Part shown: positions 8,908 to 16,600 of the stretch, in pieces
Numbering within the stretch: the first letter of the stretch is position 1
Layout of the letters: every line of letters begins with the position of its first letter
Source: Nocardia pneumoniae NBRC 100136
Lineage (GTDB): Bacteria > Actinomycetota > Actinomycetes > Mycobacteriales > Mycobacteriaceae
Assembly (NCBI RefSeq): GCF_000308755.1
Contig: NZ_BAGF01000049.1
Coordinates: 62,001-126,000 of the forward strand
Length of the DNA stretch: 64,000 nucleotides
Reading direction: 5' to 3'
The notes under the pieces: model-generated
The model's input: the letters and a program-made list of their open reading frames with translations, nothing else
Told to the model about the DNA's origin: nothing
Databases searched by the model: none
Program-made: the position numbers and the translations under genes

Positions 8908-9486
8908 ATGCCCAAGGTCAGTGACGATCACCTCGCCGCCCGGCGCAGCCAAATCCTCGACGGGGCACGCCGCTGCTTCGCCGAGTACGGCTACGACGGC
9001 GCCACCGTGCGCCGCCTGGAGGAGGAGATCGGGCTCTCCCGGGGTGCCATCTTCCACCACTTCCGGGACAAGGACGCGCTGTTTCTCGCCCTCGCCCAAG
9101 AGGACGCCGAACGCATGGCCGACGTCGCGGCCAACCAGGGCATCGTGCAGGTGATGCGCGATATGCTCGCCCATCCCGAGCAGTTCAACTGGCTCGGAAC
9201 GCGTTTGGAGATCGCGCGGCGGTTGCGCACCGATCCCGAGTTCCGCGCCGGCTGGACCCAGCGTTCGGCCGAGCTCACCGCCGCCACCCTGGCCCGCCTG
9301 GAACGCCGCAAGGCCGCGGGCGCACTGCGCGACGACGTGCCCACCGACGTCCTGCTCGGCTACCTCGACCTCGTCCTGGACGGCTTGATCGCCCGGATCG
9401 CCTCCGGCCACACCAACGAAAACCTCTCCGCGGTGCTGGACCTCGTCGAGGCCTCGGTCCGCTCCCCCGCCTCTCCGAGCCTTTAG
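8908..9486 (+). CDS. acnR: TetR-family repressor, AcnR-like (Rv1474c-like)
   Basis: TetR-type regulator of 192 residues. The N-terminal helix-turn-helix spans about residues 25-50 (DGATVRRLEEEIGLSRGAIF, then HHFRDKDAL); the C-terminal half is the ligand and dimerisation domain. A gene at this place, just after acn, encodes AcnR in corynebacteria and Rv1474c in M. tuberculosis. AcnR represses acn and responds to citrate and Mg in the former. The presence of a matching operator at 5826-5841 strengthens the call. ATG 8908 has GGAGGAG upstream. Confidence 0.88.
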   Translation: MPKVSDDHLAARRSQILDGARRCFAEYGYDGATVRRLEEEIGLSRGAIFHHFRDKDALFLALAQEDAERMADVAANQGIVQVMRDMLAHPEQFNWLGTRLEIARRLRTDPEFRAGWTQRSAELTAATLARLERRKAAGALRDDVPTDVLLGYLDLVLDGLIARIASGHTNENLSAVLDLVEASVRSPASPSL

Positions 9487-9495
9487 GCCGTACCG

Positions 9496-10305
9496 TCAAA
9501 ATGTCGCGTTGATGTACTCCGCCGCGTGTGTGGTCCAGAGCACATCCGTGCCCGGCATCTTGTGCGTCGCGTAGAGCACGTGCTGACCGTGCGGCCATGG
9601 GGTCAGGTACCCGATGACGCCGCGGACCGCCGCACTGTAACGGTCGAGGTTGCCGATCGGGTCGCGGTGCAGGATTTCCAGTAGCTCGGCGAAGATCAGC
9701 GGCGCGACGTTGCCGATGCGAGCACCCTCGACGAAAGAGAACGGCGAGATGCCGACGCCGATGATGCGCAACGGCGAATCCTTCGGGGCGGCGGTGATGA
9801 TGTCACCGGGGTTGGCGTACTCGCGGACCGCGACCGAGGCGGGCCACGCCCCGCGCTGCCCGTGCAGACCGAAGGTCGAGGCCGGGCAGAGGTTTCCGAC
9901 CGACTCACCGGCCCGCCGCAACGGGTTGGCGATGTTGACCGCGAACGCGATCTCCAGCGGCGAGCCGTCGATGTTCTTGTACTTCCCCGACCGGACGCCC
10001 TCCAAGATCCGGCTGGCGCAAATGCCGCCGAGCGAATAACTCAGCAGCCCGCAGACATTCGGCGAGTCCTGGATCGCTTTCACCCCCGCGGCCGTGCCGA
10101 GCCGCACTGATGTGTCCAGCGACGGACCCCACACATTCGGCGCGGGCCCCACCGGCACCGGCCCCACCGAAGCGGGCCAATCGGGCTCGAAGCAGCTGAA
10201 TTTGTCGGTGTCGAGTAGTTTGGCGACGTCGTGCAACATGCCCGCGGGCGTTCCGTCGGAGTTCCGCGGCTCCCCGGTGCCGCGGAGAGTGATGATGTCG
10301 ATCAT
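9496..10305 (-). CDS. Alpha/beta-hydrolase of the PE-PPE/cutinase/lysin-B type
   Basis: Protein of 269 residues resembling serine esterases found in PE-PPE proteins, cutinases and mycobacteriophage lysin B. The probable nucleophile is Ser91 in LSYSLGG, with Asp168 (NPGDII) and His242 or His248 as the rest of the triad. No signal peptide is visible at the chosen start. ATG 10305 is chosen because AGGAGG lies 6 bases before it; a 13-residue longer form has no such site. It is convergent with acnR (9-base gap) and belongs to the lineage-specific insertion between acnR and the HTH gene. The substrate is unknown; lipid esters are a family-based guess. Confidence 0.65.
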   Translation of the reverse strand: MIDIITLRGTGEPRNSDGTPAGMLHDVAKLLDTDKFSCFEPDWPASVGPVPVGPAPNVWGPSLDTSVRLGTAAGVKAIQDSPNVCGLLSYSLGGICASRILEGVRSGKYKNIDGSPLEIAFAVNIANPLRRAGESVGNLCPASTFGLHGQRGAWPASVAVREYANPGDIITAAPKDSPLRIIGVGISPFSFVEGARIGNVAPLIFAELLEILHRDPIGNLDRYSAAVRGVIGYLTPWPHGQHVLYATHKMPGTDVLWTTHAAEYINATF

Positions 10306-10466
10306 CGTGTCCTCCTTGCACAATCGCACCGAAACTTTCGGCACGCAATTCCACGGTAAACCCGAGCGAGACCGCAGGCGTGAGTATCGAGCTACCTCAT
10401 CTGACCACGAGTCTTCCCATGTAGAGCGGCATTCGACGGATCGGAGGCCGCGTTCGGCTACCGCGA

Positions 10467-10973
10467 CTACTCCACCGGTTCCATGCTGTTCAGCAGGATT
10501 CGCGCGATCCGATCCAGTTCACGCCGCTCGCCGGCGGTCAGCACGGACAGGAGCCTGGTCTCGTTCGCGGTGTGCTCGGTGACCACGGCGTCGACGAGTT
10601 CCCGCCCGGCCTCGGTGAGGGCGACCCGGATCGCGCGACGGTCCTGCGCGTCCGCGACCCGCCGCACCAGCCCCGCCGCTTCCAGCCGATCCAGCCGCCC
10701 GGTCATCCCCGCCCGGGAGAGCATCAGCGTGTCGGCGAGGACCGATGGGTTCAGCTCGAAGGGTGCGCCCGACCGACGCAACGCGGCGAGTACATCGAAC
10801 TCACCGCGCTGCAGGCCGTGTTCAGCGAACACCGCCTCGATCTCGCGCTGTGCCACCACCATCAGCCTGCCCAGCCTGCCGATCACGGCCATCGCCTCGA
10901 GGTCGAGGTCCGGACGTTCACGCCGCCACTGCGCCACGATCGCGTCGACAGGATCCGTTTTCCGTTCGGTCAT
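10467..10973 (-). CDS. MarR-family transcriptional regulator
   Basis: Regulator of 168 residues with the winged-helix core of the MarR family: recognition helix region around LADTLMLSRAGMTGRLDRLE (about 78-98) and wing DAQDRRAIRVALTEAGREL. It is divergent from a cupin gene across a 70-base gap that contains an inverted repeat (10985-11028), so it probably controls both itself and the cupin gene. The ligand is unknown. Confidence 0.88.
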   Translation of the reverse strand: MTERKTDPVDAIVAQWRRERPDLDLEAMAVIGRLGRLMVVAQREIEAVFAEHGLQRGEFDVLAALRRSGAPFELNPSVLADTLMLSRAGMTGRLDRLEAAGLVRRVADAQDRRAIRVALTEAGRELVDAVVTEHTANETRLLSVLTAGERRELDRIARILLNSMEPVE

Positions 10974-10984
10974 GGACTGATTCT

Positions 10985-11028
10985 ATTCGGCGGTATATAG
11001 TTCGGTAGCTAATTATCAAACGCCGAAT
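10985..11028. promoter_or_regulatory. Inverted repeat in the MarR/cupin divergent promoter
   Basis: Perfect 8-bp arms, ATTCGGCG (10985-10992) and CGCCGAAT (11021-11028), lie 28 bases apart in the AT-rich gap between the two divergent start codons. The 36-bp centre spacing could also reflect two half-sites of separate operators. This is a candidate MarR binding region. Confidence 0.45.
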
Positions 11029-11043
11029 CAAATGGAGTCCCCG

Positions 11044-11547
11044 ATGAGCACTACCGACCCGCACACCCGAGCCGCGATCCGCCAGCCGCAGGACGCGGAA
11101 ACGCTGCACACGAAGTCGGTCACCCTGAGACTGCTGATCGACGCCGAGGAGGCGGGCGGAGCGCTGAGCACACTGGAAGTGACCATGGACCGCGGGGCCG
11201 ATGGCGCGGCACCGCACTACCACACCCGTTCCGACGAGCTGTTCTACGTCGCCGACGGTGAACTGCAACTGCTGGCGGGCGACCGGATCGTGACGGTGGG
11301 CGCGGGCGGTTCGATCGTGGTGCCCAAGTTCATGCCGCACGCGTTCGGCGCGGCGCCGGACAGCTCGGCGCGCATCTTGATCGCCCTCACGCCGGGCGTG
11401 CAGCGCTTCGAGTACTTCCGCCTGCTGGAGCGCATCGCGAACGGAGAATCGACCATGGCCGAGCTCGCGGCGGCCCAGGAGGAGTTCGACAACCACTTCG
11501 TCGACGCCCCCGCGTGGTGGGCCGAGCGCAACGGCAACCGGAACTGA
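11044..11547 (+). CDS. Cupin-domain protein
   Basis: Protein of 167 residues with a single conserved cupin barrel. Motif 1 is HYHTRSDELFYVADGEL and motif 2 is IVVPKFMPHAFG; the His and Glu residues for a metal site are present. The ATG at 11044 has GGAG six bases upstream; an in-frame ATG at 11032 lacks one. It is divergent from the MarR gene and is probably its target. The reaction is not predictable from sequence; such small cupins may be dioxygenases, isomerases or sensors. Confidence 0.85.
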   Translation: MSTTDPHTRAAIRQPQDAETLHTKSVTLRLLIDAEEAGGALSTLEVTMDRGADGAAPHYHTRSDELFYVADGELQLLAGDRIVTVGAGGSIVVPKFMPHAFGAAPDSSARILIALTPGVQRFEYFRLLERIANGESTMAELAAAQEEFDNHFVDAPAWWAERNGNRN

Positions 11548-11927
11548 TCACCCTCCGATGCGCCGGGAACCGCAAATCCCGGTCCGCACAGTCCGATTCG
11601 GCGAAGTTGATCAAGACGTTCCGCACAGCCGAGACGAGGCAATACGATCCCCGCGGAGGCCACGGTGCACGAAAGTACAGATGCACAGCCGCCAATATCG
11701 GGCTATGGACGCGGTCGACATCCAACACACGGGATAGCTTGACGATTGCACCCTGACTATTTCCGGTCTACCGGAAATCTTTCGGCGCTCGCCCGTTCCC
11801 AATCGGAATTCGGTTTGCCACTGGCCGGTAAATCTCCCGATCCGAACCGATCCGGGTACCTACCGCGATATGATCCCTCACACGCTTGGGGGTCGTGGCA
11901 AATGGTGAGCAGATCGGAGAAACGGCT
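11548..11927. other. Intergenic region before the graspetide locus
   Basis: A 380-base gap with lower GC than its neighbours and no convincing gene. It holds a perfect palindrome at 11759-11778 and a TATGAT hexamer at 11869-11874, which could be a -10 element for the precursor gene 54 bases further on. The drop in GC and the absence of coding bias suggest a promoter region or imported DNA. Confidence 0.5.
11759..11778. promoter_or_regulatory. Perfect 9-bp palindrome upstream of the graspetide precursor
   Basis: ATTTCCGGT and ACCGGAAAT are perfect complements around a 2-base centre (CT). The element lies 150 bases before the precursor start. It could be an operator for an unlinked regulator or the base of a small RNA hairpin; nothing in the window decides this. 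Confidence 0.4.
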
Positions 11928-12383
11928 ATGACCGACATAATCCGCCGTCCCGGGACGACGCCGACGAGTGACCGCGTTCCTCCGCTCCAGGGTCTGCTGG
12001 TCGCGGAATCGGACCGCGAGATCAGCGTGCGCGTCGCCGAGGGGACGTGGACGTTCCGTCGGTCCGACGTTCTGCGAGTTGTCGATTCCACTGCGCAGCA
12101 CCCCGATCAGGACGGCCGCCCGGTGTCGGTGGACATTCGCGCGGGCGCCACCGCGGACTTCACCCGGCGATTGCGGATCGACTTGGTCGACCGGCCGATG
12201 ACCATCCCGGAGGCGCCGTCGGAGGCGCTCGGCGACGACCAGCTGCGCCGCCTCACCGAAATCTGGGCCGACCGACTGCAACTCGTGGAGTCCCCGGGTA
12301 CCGGCGGCGCGACGTTCACCTACTGCCAGACCAAATCGCTCGACGGCAGCGACGACGGCATCAACTGCGACAGTCTCGACTGA
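11928..12383 (+). CDS. Candidate graspetide precursor peptide (large leader)
   Basis: Protein of 151 residues directly before an MvdD-like ATP-grasp ligase. Residues 1-120 look like a small folded or leader region without recognisable family. A flexible Gly-rich link (PGTGG, 123-127) leads to a C-terminal segment dense in side chains such ligases join. Hydroxyl donors are Thr129, Thr131, Thr135, Ser137, Ser141 and Ser149. Acids are Asp139, Asp142, Asp143, Asp148 and the terminal Asp151. Lys136 could form an amide, and Cys133 and Cys147 could form a disulfide. The PFFxxFL leader motif of microviridins is absent. GGAG lies 7 bases before ATG 11928. The precursor role is an inference from position and composition. 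Confidence 0.6.
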   Translation: MTDIIRRPGTTPTSDRVPPLQGLLVAESDREISVRVAEGTWTFRRSDVLRVVDSTAQHPDQDGRPVSVDIRAGATADFTRRLRIDLVDRPMTIPEAPSEALGDDQLRRLTEIWADRLQLVESPGTGGATFTYCQTKSLDGSDDGINCDSLD

Positions 12384-12394
12384 ACGGCACGCGC

Positions 12395-13357
12395 ATGGCG
12401 GCACGCCGGAGGGCTTCGGTCCTGATCGTGTCCGAATCCGATGACCTGCACGGCACCGCGATGGCGGCGACGTTACGAGAACACCATGGGCTGAGCCCGA
12501 TTCAGCTCGATCTGCGTGATTTTCCCCGCGAGTCCGGCAGCTTCCGCCTGGACCGGCTCGGCACAACTCGCTCGCTGTCGCACGTGATCGGCCTCGACGA
12601 CGTCCGGTCGGTCTGGTGGCGGCGACCGCACCCCGCCCAGGTACCCGCGGGGGTCCGCGCCTCGGACAACGAGTTCCGCCAAGCCGAGTGTGACGGCTTC
12701 ATCCAGGGATTGCTCTGGTCCATCCCGGCCTACTGGGTCAACGACCCAGGGGCGGACCGCACCGCGGGACGCAAGATCGTGCAGCTGGAAACGGCGATGC
12801 GGGCCGGGTTCGCGGTACCGGAGACGCTGATCACCAACGACCCCGACGAGGCGCGCAGTTTCGTCGAATCCCGCCCTGGTCCCGTCGTTTACAAACGCAC
12901 CGGCACCAGCCGCGGCGAGTTCGCCGAGACCAGGATCATCTCCCGCGACGACTTCGGCAGGCTGGCCGCGATCCGTTCGGCGCCGACCACCTTCCAGGAC
13001 TACATCGACGCCACCTGCGACCTGCGCGTGGTGTGGGTGGACGGAATCGAGTGGACCGTGCGCATCGACTCACAAGCCGGAGTCGGCAAGGTCGACTCCC
13101 GCCTGGACACCTCGGTCGACTTCCGGCCCGACCACCTGCCCGCGGCGGTGAGCAAGTCGCTGGCCACCCTGATGGGCGCGCTCGGGCTGTCCTTCGGTGT
13201 GCTCGACATCCGGCTCGGCCGCGATGGCGAGTACTACTTCCTCGAGGTCAATCCGCAGGGCCAGTTCGCCTACCTGGAGATCAAGACCGGACTGCCCATC
13301 TTCCGCAGCCTGGCCAACCTCCTGGTGGACGGCGACGGCATGGTGGCCGGTTACTGA
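12395..13357 (+). CDS. ATP-grasp peptide ligase (graspetide/MvdD-like maturase)
   Basis: Protein of 320 residues with the layout of RiPP-maturing ATP-grasp ligases that make side-chain ester or amide rings. Features are the family motif SVWWRRP (72-78), an ATP-binding lysine in VVYKRTG (Lys167), the FQDYI...DLRV segment (200-212), and the metal-binding end FLEVNPQGQ (282-290) preceded by GVLDIRLG. These match MvdD/MdnB/PsnB-type enzymes rather than D-Ala ligases or RimK. It begins 11 bases after the precursor stop, so the two form one operon. No transporter, protease or methyltransferase is adjacent. The start at ATG 12395 has no clear ribosome site and may rely on coupling. Confidence 0.85.
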   Translation: MAARRRASVLIVSESDDLHGTAMAATLREHHGLSPIQLDLRDFPRESGSFRLDRLGTTRSLSHVIGLDDVRSVWWRRPHPAQVPAGVRASDNEFRQAECDGFIQGLLWSIPAYWVNDPGADRTAGRKIVQLETAMRAGFAVPETLITNDPDEARSFVESRPGPVVYKRTGTSRGEFAETRIISRDDFGRLAAIRSAPTTFQDYIDATCDLRVVWVDGIEWTVRIDSQAGVGKVDSRLDTSVDFRPDHLPAAVSKSLATLMGALGLSFGVLDIRLGRDGEYYFLEVNPQGQFAYLEIKTGLPIFRSLANLLVDGDGMVAGY

Positions 13358-13540
13358 AGCGCGTCCACCGCGCGCCCGCGAACACCACCACCGGCTTGCC
13401 GGAGCTGTTGGTCAGGTCGGCGATCTCGGCGGGCAGGTCCGCGCCGATCCGGCGGGCGGGCTGCCACGGCAGCCGCGGATCCGGCCGGTGCGAGAGCACA
13501 AGTTCGGGCAGCGCGTCGACCAGCGGAGCCAGCCGCGCGT
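13356..13540 (-). pseudogene. Fragment of a RibD-C/dihydrofolate-reductase-like gene
   Basis: The minus strand encodes about 60 residues (LVDALPELVLSH, then RIGADLPAEIADLTNSSGKP and VVVFAGARW) that resemble the C-terminal half of RibD_C-type reductases. That family typically reads PKVVFSRTL, DLAEEI, GKD and GGARF. The sequence lacks the N-terminal cofactor region and a start codon. It reaches into the last two bases of the ATP-grasp gene. I read it as a remnant left at the edge of the inserted graspetide locus. Confidence 0.45.
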
Positions 13541-13681
13541 TCCTGGGGCGTCGCCGGATTCCGTTGTGCCTCAGGCCTATACCCGGCCAGCGGCTCCCGC
13601 ACCGCGAGGTCCTTCCGTCGGCACCGTCGTGACAACAGTGCGGACGATCCCCGCGGCGCGAATTCATCGCGGCATCGGGAG

Positions 13682-13915
13682 CTACTGGCCTTTCCGCCGA
13701 TTGGCCCCACCCCGGCTGCGGAGCTGCACATGCGACTCCACTAGCACGTTGTGGATGAAGCCATAGGAACGGCCGGTGGACCGCGCCAGTGACCGGATGC
13801 TCGCACCCGCCTCGTATTGCTTCTTCAGCTGGGTCTGTAGGCGGTCGCGCGACTTCCCGGTGACGCGTGTGCCCTTACCCAATGTGGCCTTACTCTGTGT
13901 GGGCCTGTCGCTCAT
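13682..13915 (-). CDS. Small helix-turn-helix protein (Rv1473A-like)
   Basis: Basic protein of 77 residues. Residues about 30-60 (KKQYEAGASIRSLARSTGRS followed by YGFIHNVL) form a helix-turn-helix of the resolvase/sigma type. Size and place next to an ABC-F gene match M. tuberculosis Rv1473A, annotated as a possible regulator. The C-terminus is Arg/Lys-rich. Its targets are unknown. Confidence 0.82.
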   Translation of the reverse strand: MSDRPTQSKATLGKGTRVTGKSRDRLQTQLKKQYEAGASIRSLARSTGRSYGFIHNVLVESHVQLRSRGGANRRKGQ

Positions 13916-13996
13916 GGCTTCCTCCGAGTCGCCGAGCAGCGTCTTTCCAGGCTAAGCACTCAGCAGGCCGTGATCAACGGGTTCCTGTGATGAAAC

Positions 13997-15628
13997 TCAC
14001 GCAAGCTGAATAAGTTCCAGGTATTCCGCCGACCAGTGGTCTTCCGTCCCGTCCGGCAGCAGGATCACCCGTTCCGGAGACAGCGCCTCCGCAGCGCCCG
14101 GGTCGTGGGTGACCAGCACCACCGCGCCCGCGTAGGTGCGCAGCGCGTCCAGCACCTGCTCGCGCGACACCGGGTCCAGGTTGTTCGTCGGCTCGTCCAG
14201 CAGCAGCACGTTCGCCGCCGAGGAGACCAGCCCGGCCAGCGCCAGACGGGTCTTCTCACCGCCCGAGAGGGTGCCCGCGGGCTGGTCGAGCTGCGGCCCG
14301 GAGAACATGAACGCGCCCAGCAGGCCACGCAGGTCCTGCTCACCAGCGTCCGGCGCGGCGTGGCGGATGTTCTCCCAGACTGTGGCGTCGTCGTCGAGGG
14401 TGTCGTGCTCCTGCGCGAAGTACCCGATCTTCAGGCCGTGGCCGGGCACCAAGCCGCCCGCGGTGGGCTGCTCTACCCCGGCCAGCAGGCGCAGCAACGT
14501 GGTCTTGCCCGCGCCGTTGAGCCCGAGCACCACGACCCGGCTGCCGCGATCGATCGCGAGATCGACGCCGGTGAAGATCTCCAGCGATCCGTAGACCTTG
14601 GTCAGGTTCTCCGCCATCAGCGGCGTCTTCCCGCACGGCGCGGGCTCGGGGAACTTGATCCTGGCGACCTTGTCGGCGACACGCACCTCGTCGAGTTCGG
14701 CCAGCAGGCGATCGGCTCGTTTGGCCATGTTCTGTGCCGCAGTCGCTTTCGTGGCCTTCGCCCCGAGCTTGGCCGCCTGGGCGCGCAGCGCGCTCGCCTT
14801 CTTCTCGGCGTTCGCGCGTTCGCGGCGCCTGCGCTGTTCGTCGGTGGCGCGCGCGTCCAGATACTTCTTCCACCCCATGTTGTAGACGTCGGCTTCGCCG
14901 CGCACCGCGTCCAGGAACCACACCTTGTTCACCACGTCCGCGAGCAGTTCCACGTCGTGGCTGATCACGATCAGGCCACCGTCGTGGTTCTGCAGGAAAC
15001 CGCGCAGCCAGGTGATCGAGTCGGCGTCGAGATGGTTGGTCGGCTCGTCCAGCAGCAGAATGGTGTCCGAGCGGCCGCCGCTGCCATCGGAGGCGGCGAA
15101 CAGGATGCGCGCCAATTCGATTCGGCGGCGCTGACCGCCGGACAGAGTGCGCAACGGCTGGCCGAGCACCCGGTCGGGCAACCCGAGGCTGTGGCAGATG
15201 CGCGCCGCTTCGCTCTCGGCGACGTAACCGCCGAGCGAGGAGAACCGTTCCTCGAGCCTGCCGTACTTGCGTACCGCCTTCTCGCGCTCCTTGTCGTCGG
15301 CCACCTCGGCCATCAGGGCCTGCTGTTTCTCCATCTCGCGGATCAGCGTGTCCAGGCCGCGGGCGGACAGCACCCGGTCGCGGGCGAGCACGTCCAAGTT
15401 GCCTTCGCGCGGATCCTGCGGGAGGTAACCGATGTCGCTGGAACGCACGATCTTTCCCGCGTACGGCTCGCCCTCGCCCGCCAGGATGCGCAGCGTGGTG
15501 GTCTTGCCCGCGCCGTTACGTCCGACCAGTCCGATCCGGTCGCCCGCCTGCACGCGCAGCGCCGGCCCGGGGGCCGACAGCAGGGTGCGGACTCCGGCCC
15601 GGACTTCCAGGTCGGTCGCGGTGATCAC
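13997..15628 (-). CDS. ABC-F ribosome-associated ATPase (Rv1473-like)
   Basis: Cytosolic ABC-F protein of 543 residues without membrane segments: two ATPase domains joined by a charged Ala/Lys/Arg-rich linker. Walker A motifs are GRNGAGKTT (near residue 35) and GLNGAGKTT (near 345); signatures are LSGGQRRRIELARIL and LSGGEKTRLALAGL; Walker B regions read LLLDEPTNHLD and LLLDEPTNNLD. ABC-F proteins act on the ribosome in translation control or antibiotic protection; M. tuberculosis annotation of the homologue as macrolide transporter ATPase is probably a misnomer. GTG 15628 is chosen because GAGGAG precedes it; an upstream ORF start at 15694 lacks a site. Confidence 0.92.
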   Translation of the reverse strand: MITATDLEVRAGVRTLLSAPGPALRVQAGDRIGLVGRNGAGKTTTLRILAGEGEPYAGKIVRSSDIGYLPQDPREGNLDVLARDRVLSARGLDTLIREMEKQQALMAEVADDKEREKAVRKYGRLEERFSSLGGYVAESEAARICHSLGLPDRVLGQPLRTLSGGQRRRIELARILFAASDGSGGRSDTILLLDEPTNHLDADSITWLRGFLQNHDGGLIVISHDVELLADVVNKVWFLDAVRGEADVYNMGWKKYLDARATDEQRRRRERANAEKKASALRAQAAKLGAKATKATAAQNMAKRADRLLAELDEVRVADKVARIKFPEPAPCGKTPLMAENLTKVYGSLEIFTGVDLAIDRGSRVVVLGLNGAGKTTLLRLLAGVEQPTAGGLVPGHGLKIGYFAQEHDTLDDDATVWENIRHAAPDAGEQDLRGLLGAFMFSGPQLDQPAGTLSGGEKTRLALAGLVSSAANVLLLDEPTNNLDPVSREQVLDALRTYAGAVVLVTHDPGAAEALSPERVILLPDGTEDHWSAEYLELIQLA

Positions 15629-15798
15629 AAACTTCTCCTCGCGGATCGTGGTGCTGGACGCGTGTTGCTCGATTGTGCGATCCGACGCGCACAAGAACCA
15701 CCGATTTTAACCGGGCCGGACGACGCTACCGCAGCCCAGCGCCCCGCATGTGACGGCGGTAACGGCGCACCCGGACCGCTGCGCTACCGTGCGATGCC

Positions 15799-16563
15799 AT
15801 GAGTACCGATCTATTGGGCAAGAGCGCTCTGGTCACGGGGGCCAGCCGGGGCATCGGCAAGGCGGTCGCGGCGGAGCTGCTCGGCCGCGGCGCGAACGTG
15901 CTGATCACCGCGCGGAAGAAGGATCCGCTGGACGCGGCGGCCGCCGAGCTGCGCGAGCTGGGCCACCAGGGGCAGGTCGTCGCATTGGCGGGCAACTCCG
16001 GCGTCGCCGAGGATCGGGCGGCCGCGGTCGAGCGCGCGGTCACGGAGTTCGGTTCGCTGGACGTCCTGATCAACAACACCGGCATCAACCCGGTGTTCGG
16101 CTCCCTGATGGACGCCGACCTGGACGCGGTGCGCAAGATCTTCGACGTGAACGTGGTCGCGGCGCTCGGCTACATCCAGGAGGCCTACAAGGCGTGGATG
16201 CGCGACCACGGGGGCGCCGTGGTGAACGTGGCCAGCGTGGCGGGTATCCGCTCCACCGGGGTGATCGCCGCGTACGGCGCGTCCAAGGCCGCGCTGATCC
16301 GCCTCACCGACGAACTGGCCTGGCAGCTGGGGCCGAAGATCCGCGTGAACGCGGTCGCGCCCGGGGTGATCAAGACCAAGTTCGCCGACGCGCTGTACTC
16401 GGCCGATGAAGAACGCGCCGCGAGTGTGTACCCGATGAAGCGGCTCGGCAGCCCGGAGGACGTGGCACGCCTGATCGGCTTCCTGGTCTCCGACGAAGCC
16501 GCGTGGATCACCGGCGAGACCGTGCGGGTGGACGGCGGACTGCTGTCGACCGGCGGACTCTGA
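15799..16563 (+). CDS. SDR-family oxidoreductase (FabG-like)
   Basis: Classical short-chain dehydrogenase/reductase of 254 residues. The cofactor motif TGASRGIG is at about 14-21, NNTG near 94, catalytic Ser in NVASVAG, and YGASK (Tyr/Lys) about 15 residues later. The C-terminus (ETVRVDGGLLSTGGL) follows the FabG pattern. NADP preference is suggested by the Arg/Lys after the second strand (ARKKD). The substrate is unknown; a 3-oxoacyl reductase or an alcohol dehydrogenase role is possible. ATG 15799. Confidence 0.88.
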   Translation: MSTDLLGKSALVTGASRGIGKAVAAELLGRGANVLITARKKDPLDAAAAELRELGHQGQVVALAGNSGVAEDRAAAVERAVTEFGSLDVLINNTGINPVFGSLMDADLDAVRKIFDVNVVAALGYIQEAYKAWMRDHGGAVVNVASVAGIRSTGVIAAYGASKAALIRLTDELAWQLGPKIRVNAVAPGVIKTKFADALYSADEERAASVYPMKRLGSPEDVARLIGFLVSDEAAWITGETVRVDGGLLSTGGL

Positions 16564-16600
16564 CCTCTCCGCAGAATTCCCGCACCGCCAAGCCGCGGCG

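Noticed and set aside
10986..11020. Extra palindromic bits (TAGCTA, TAATTA) in the MarR/cupin gap as separate operators
   Set aside because: Short AT-rich palindromes are expected by chance in promoters. Only the 8-bp arms stand out.
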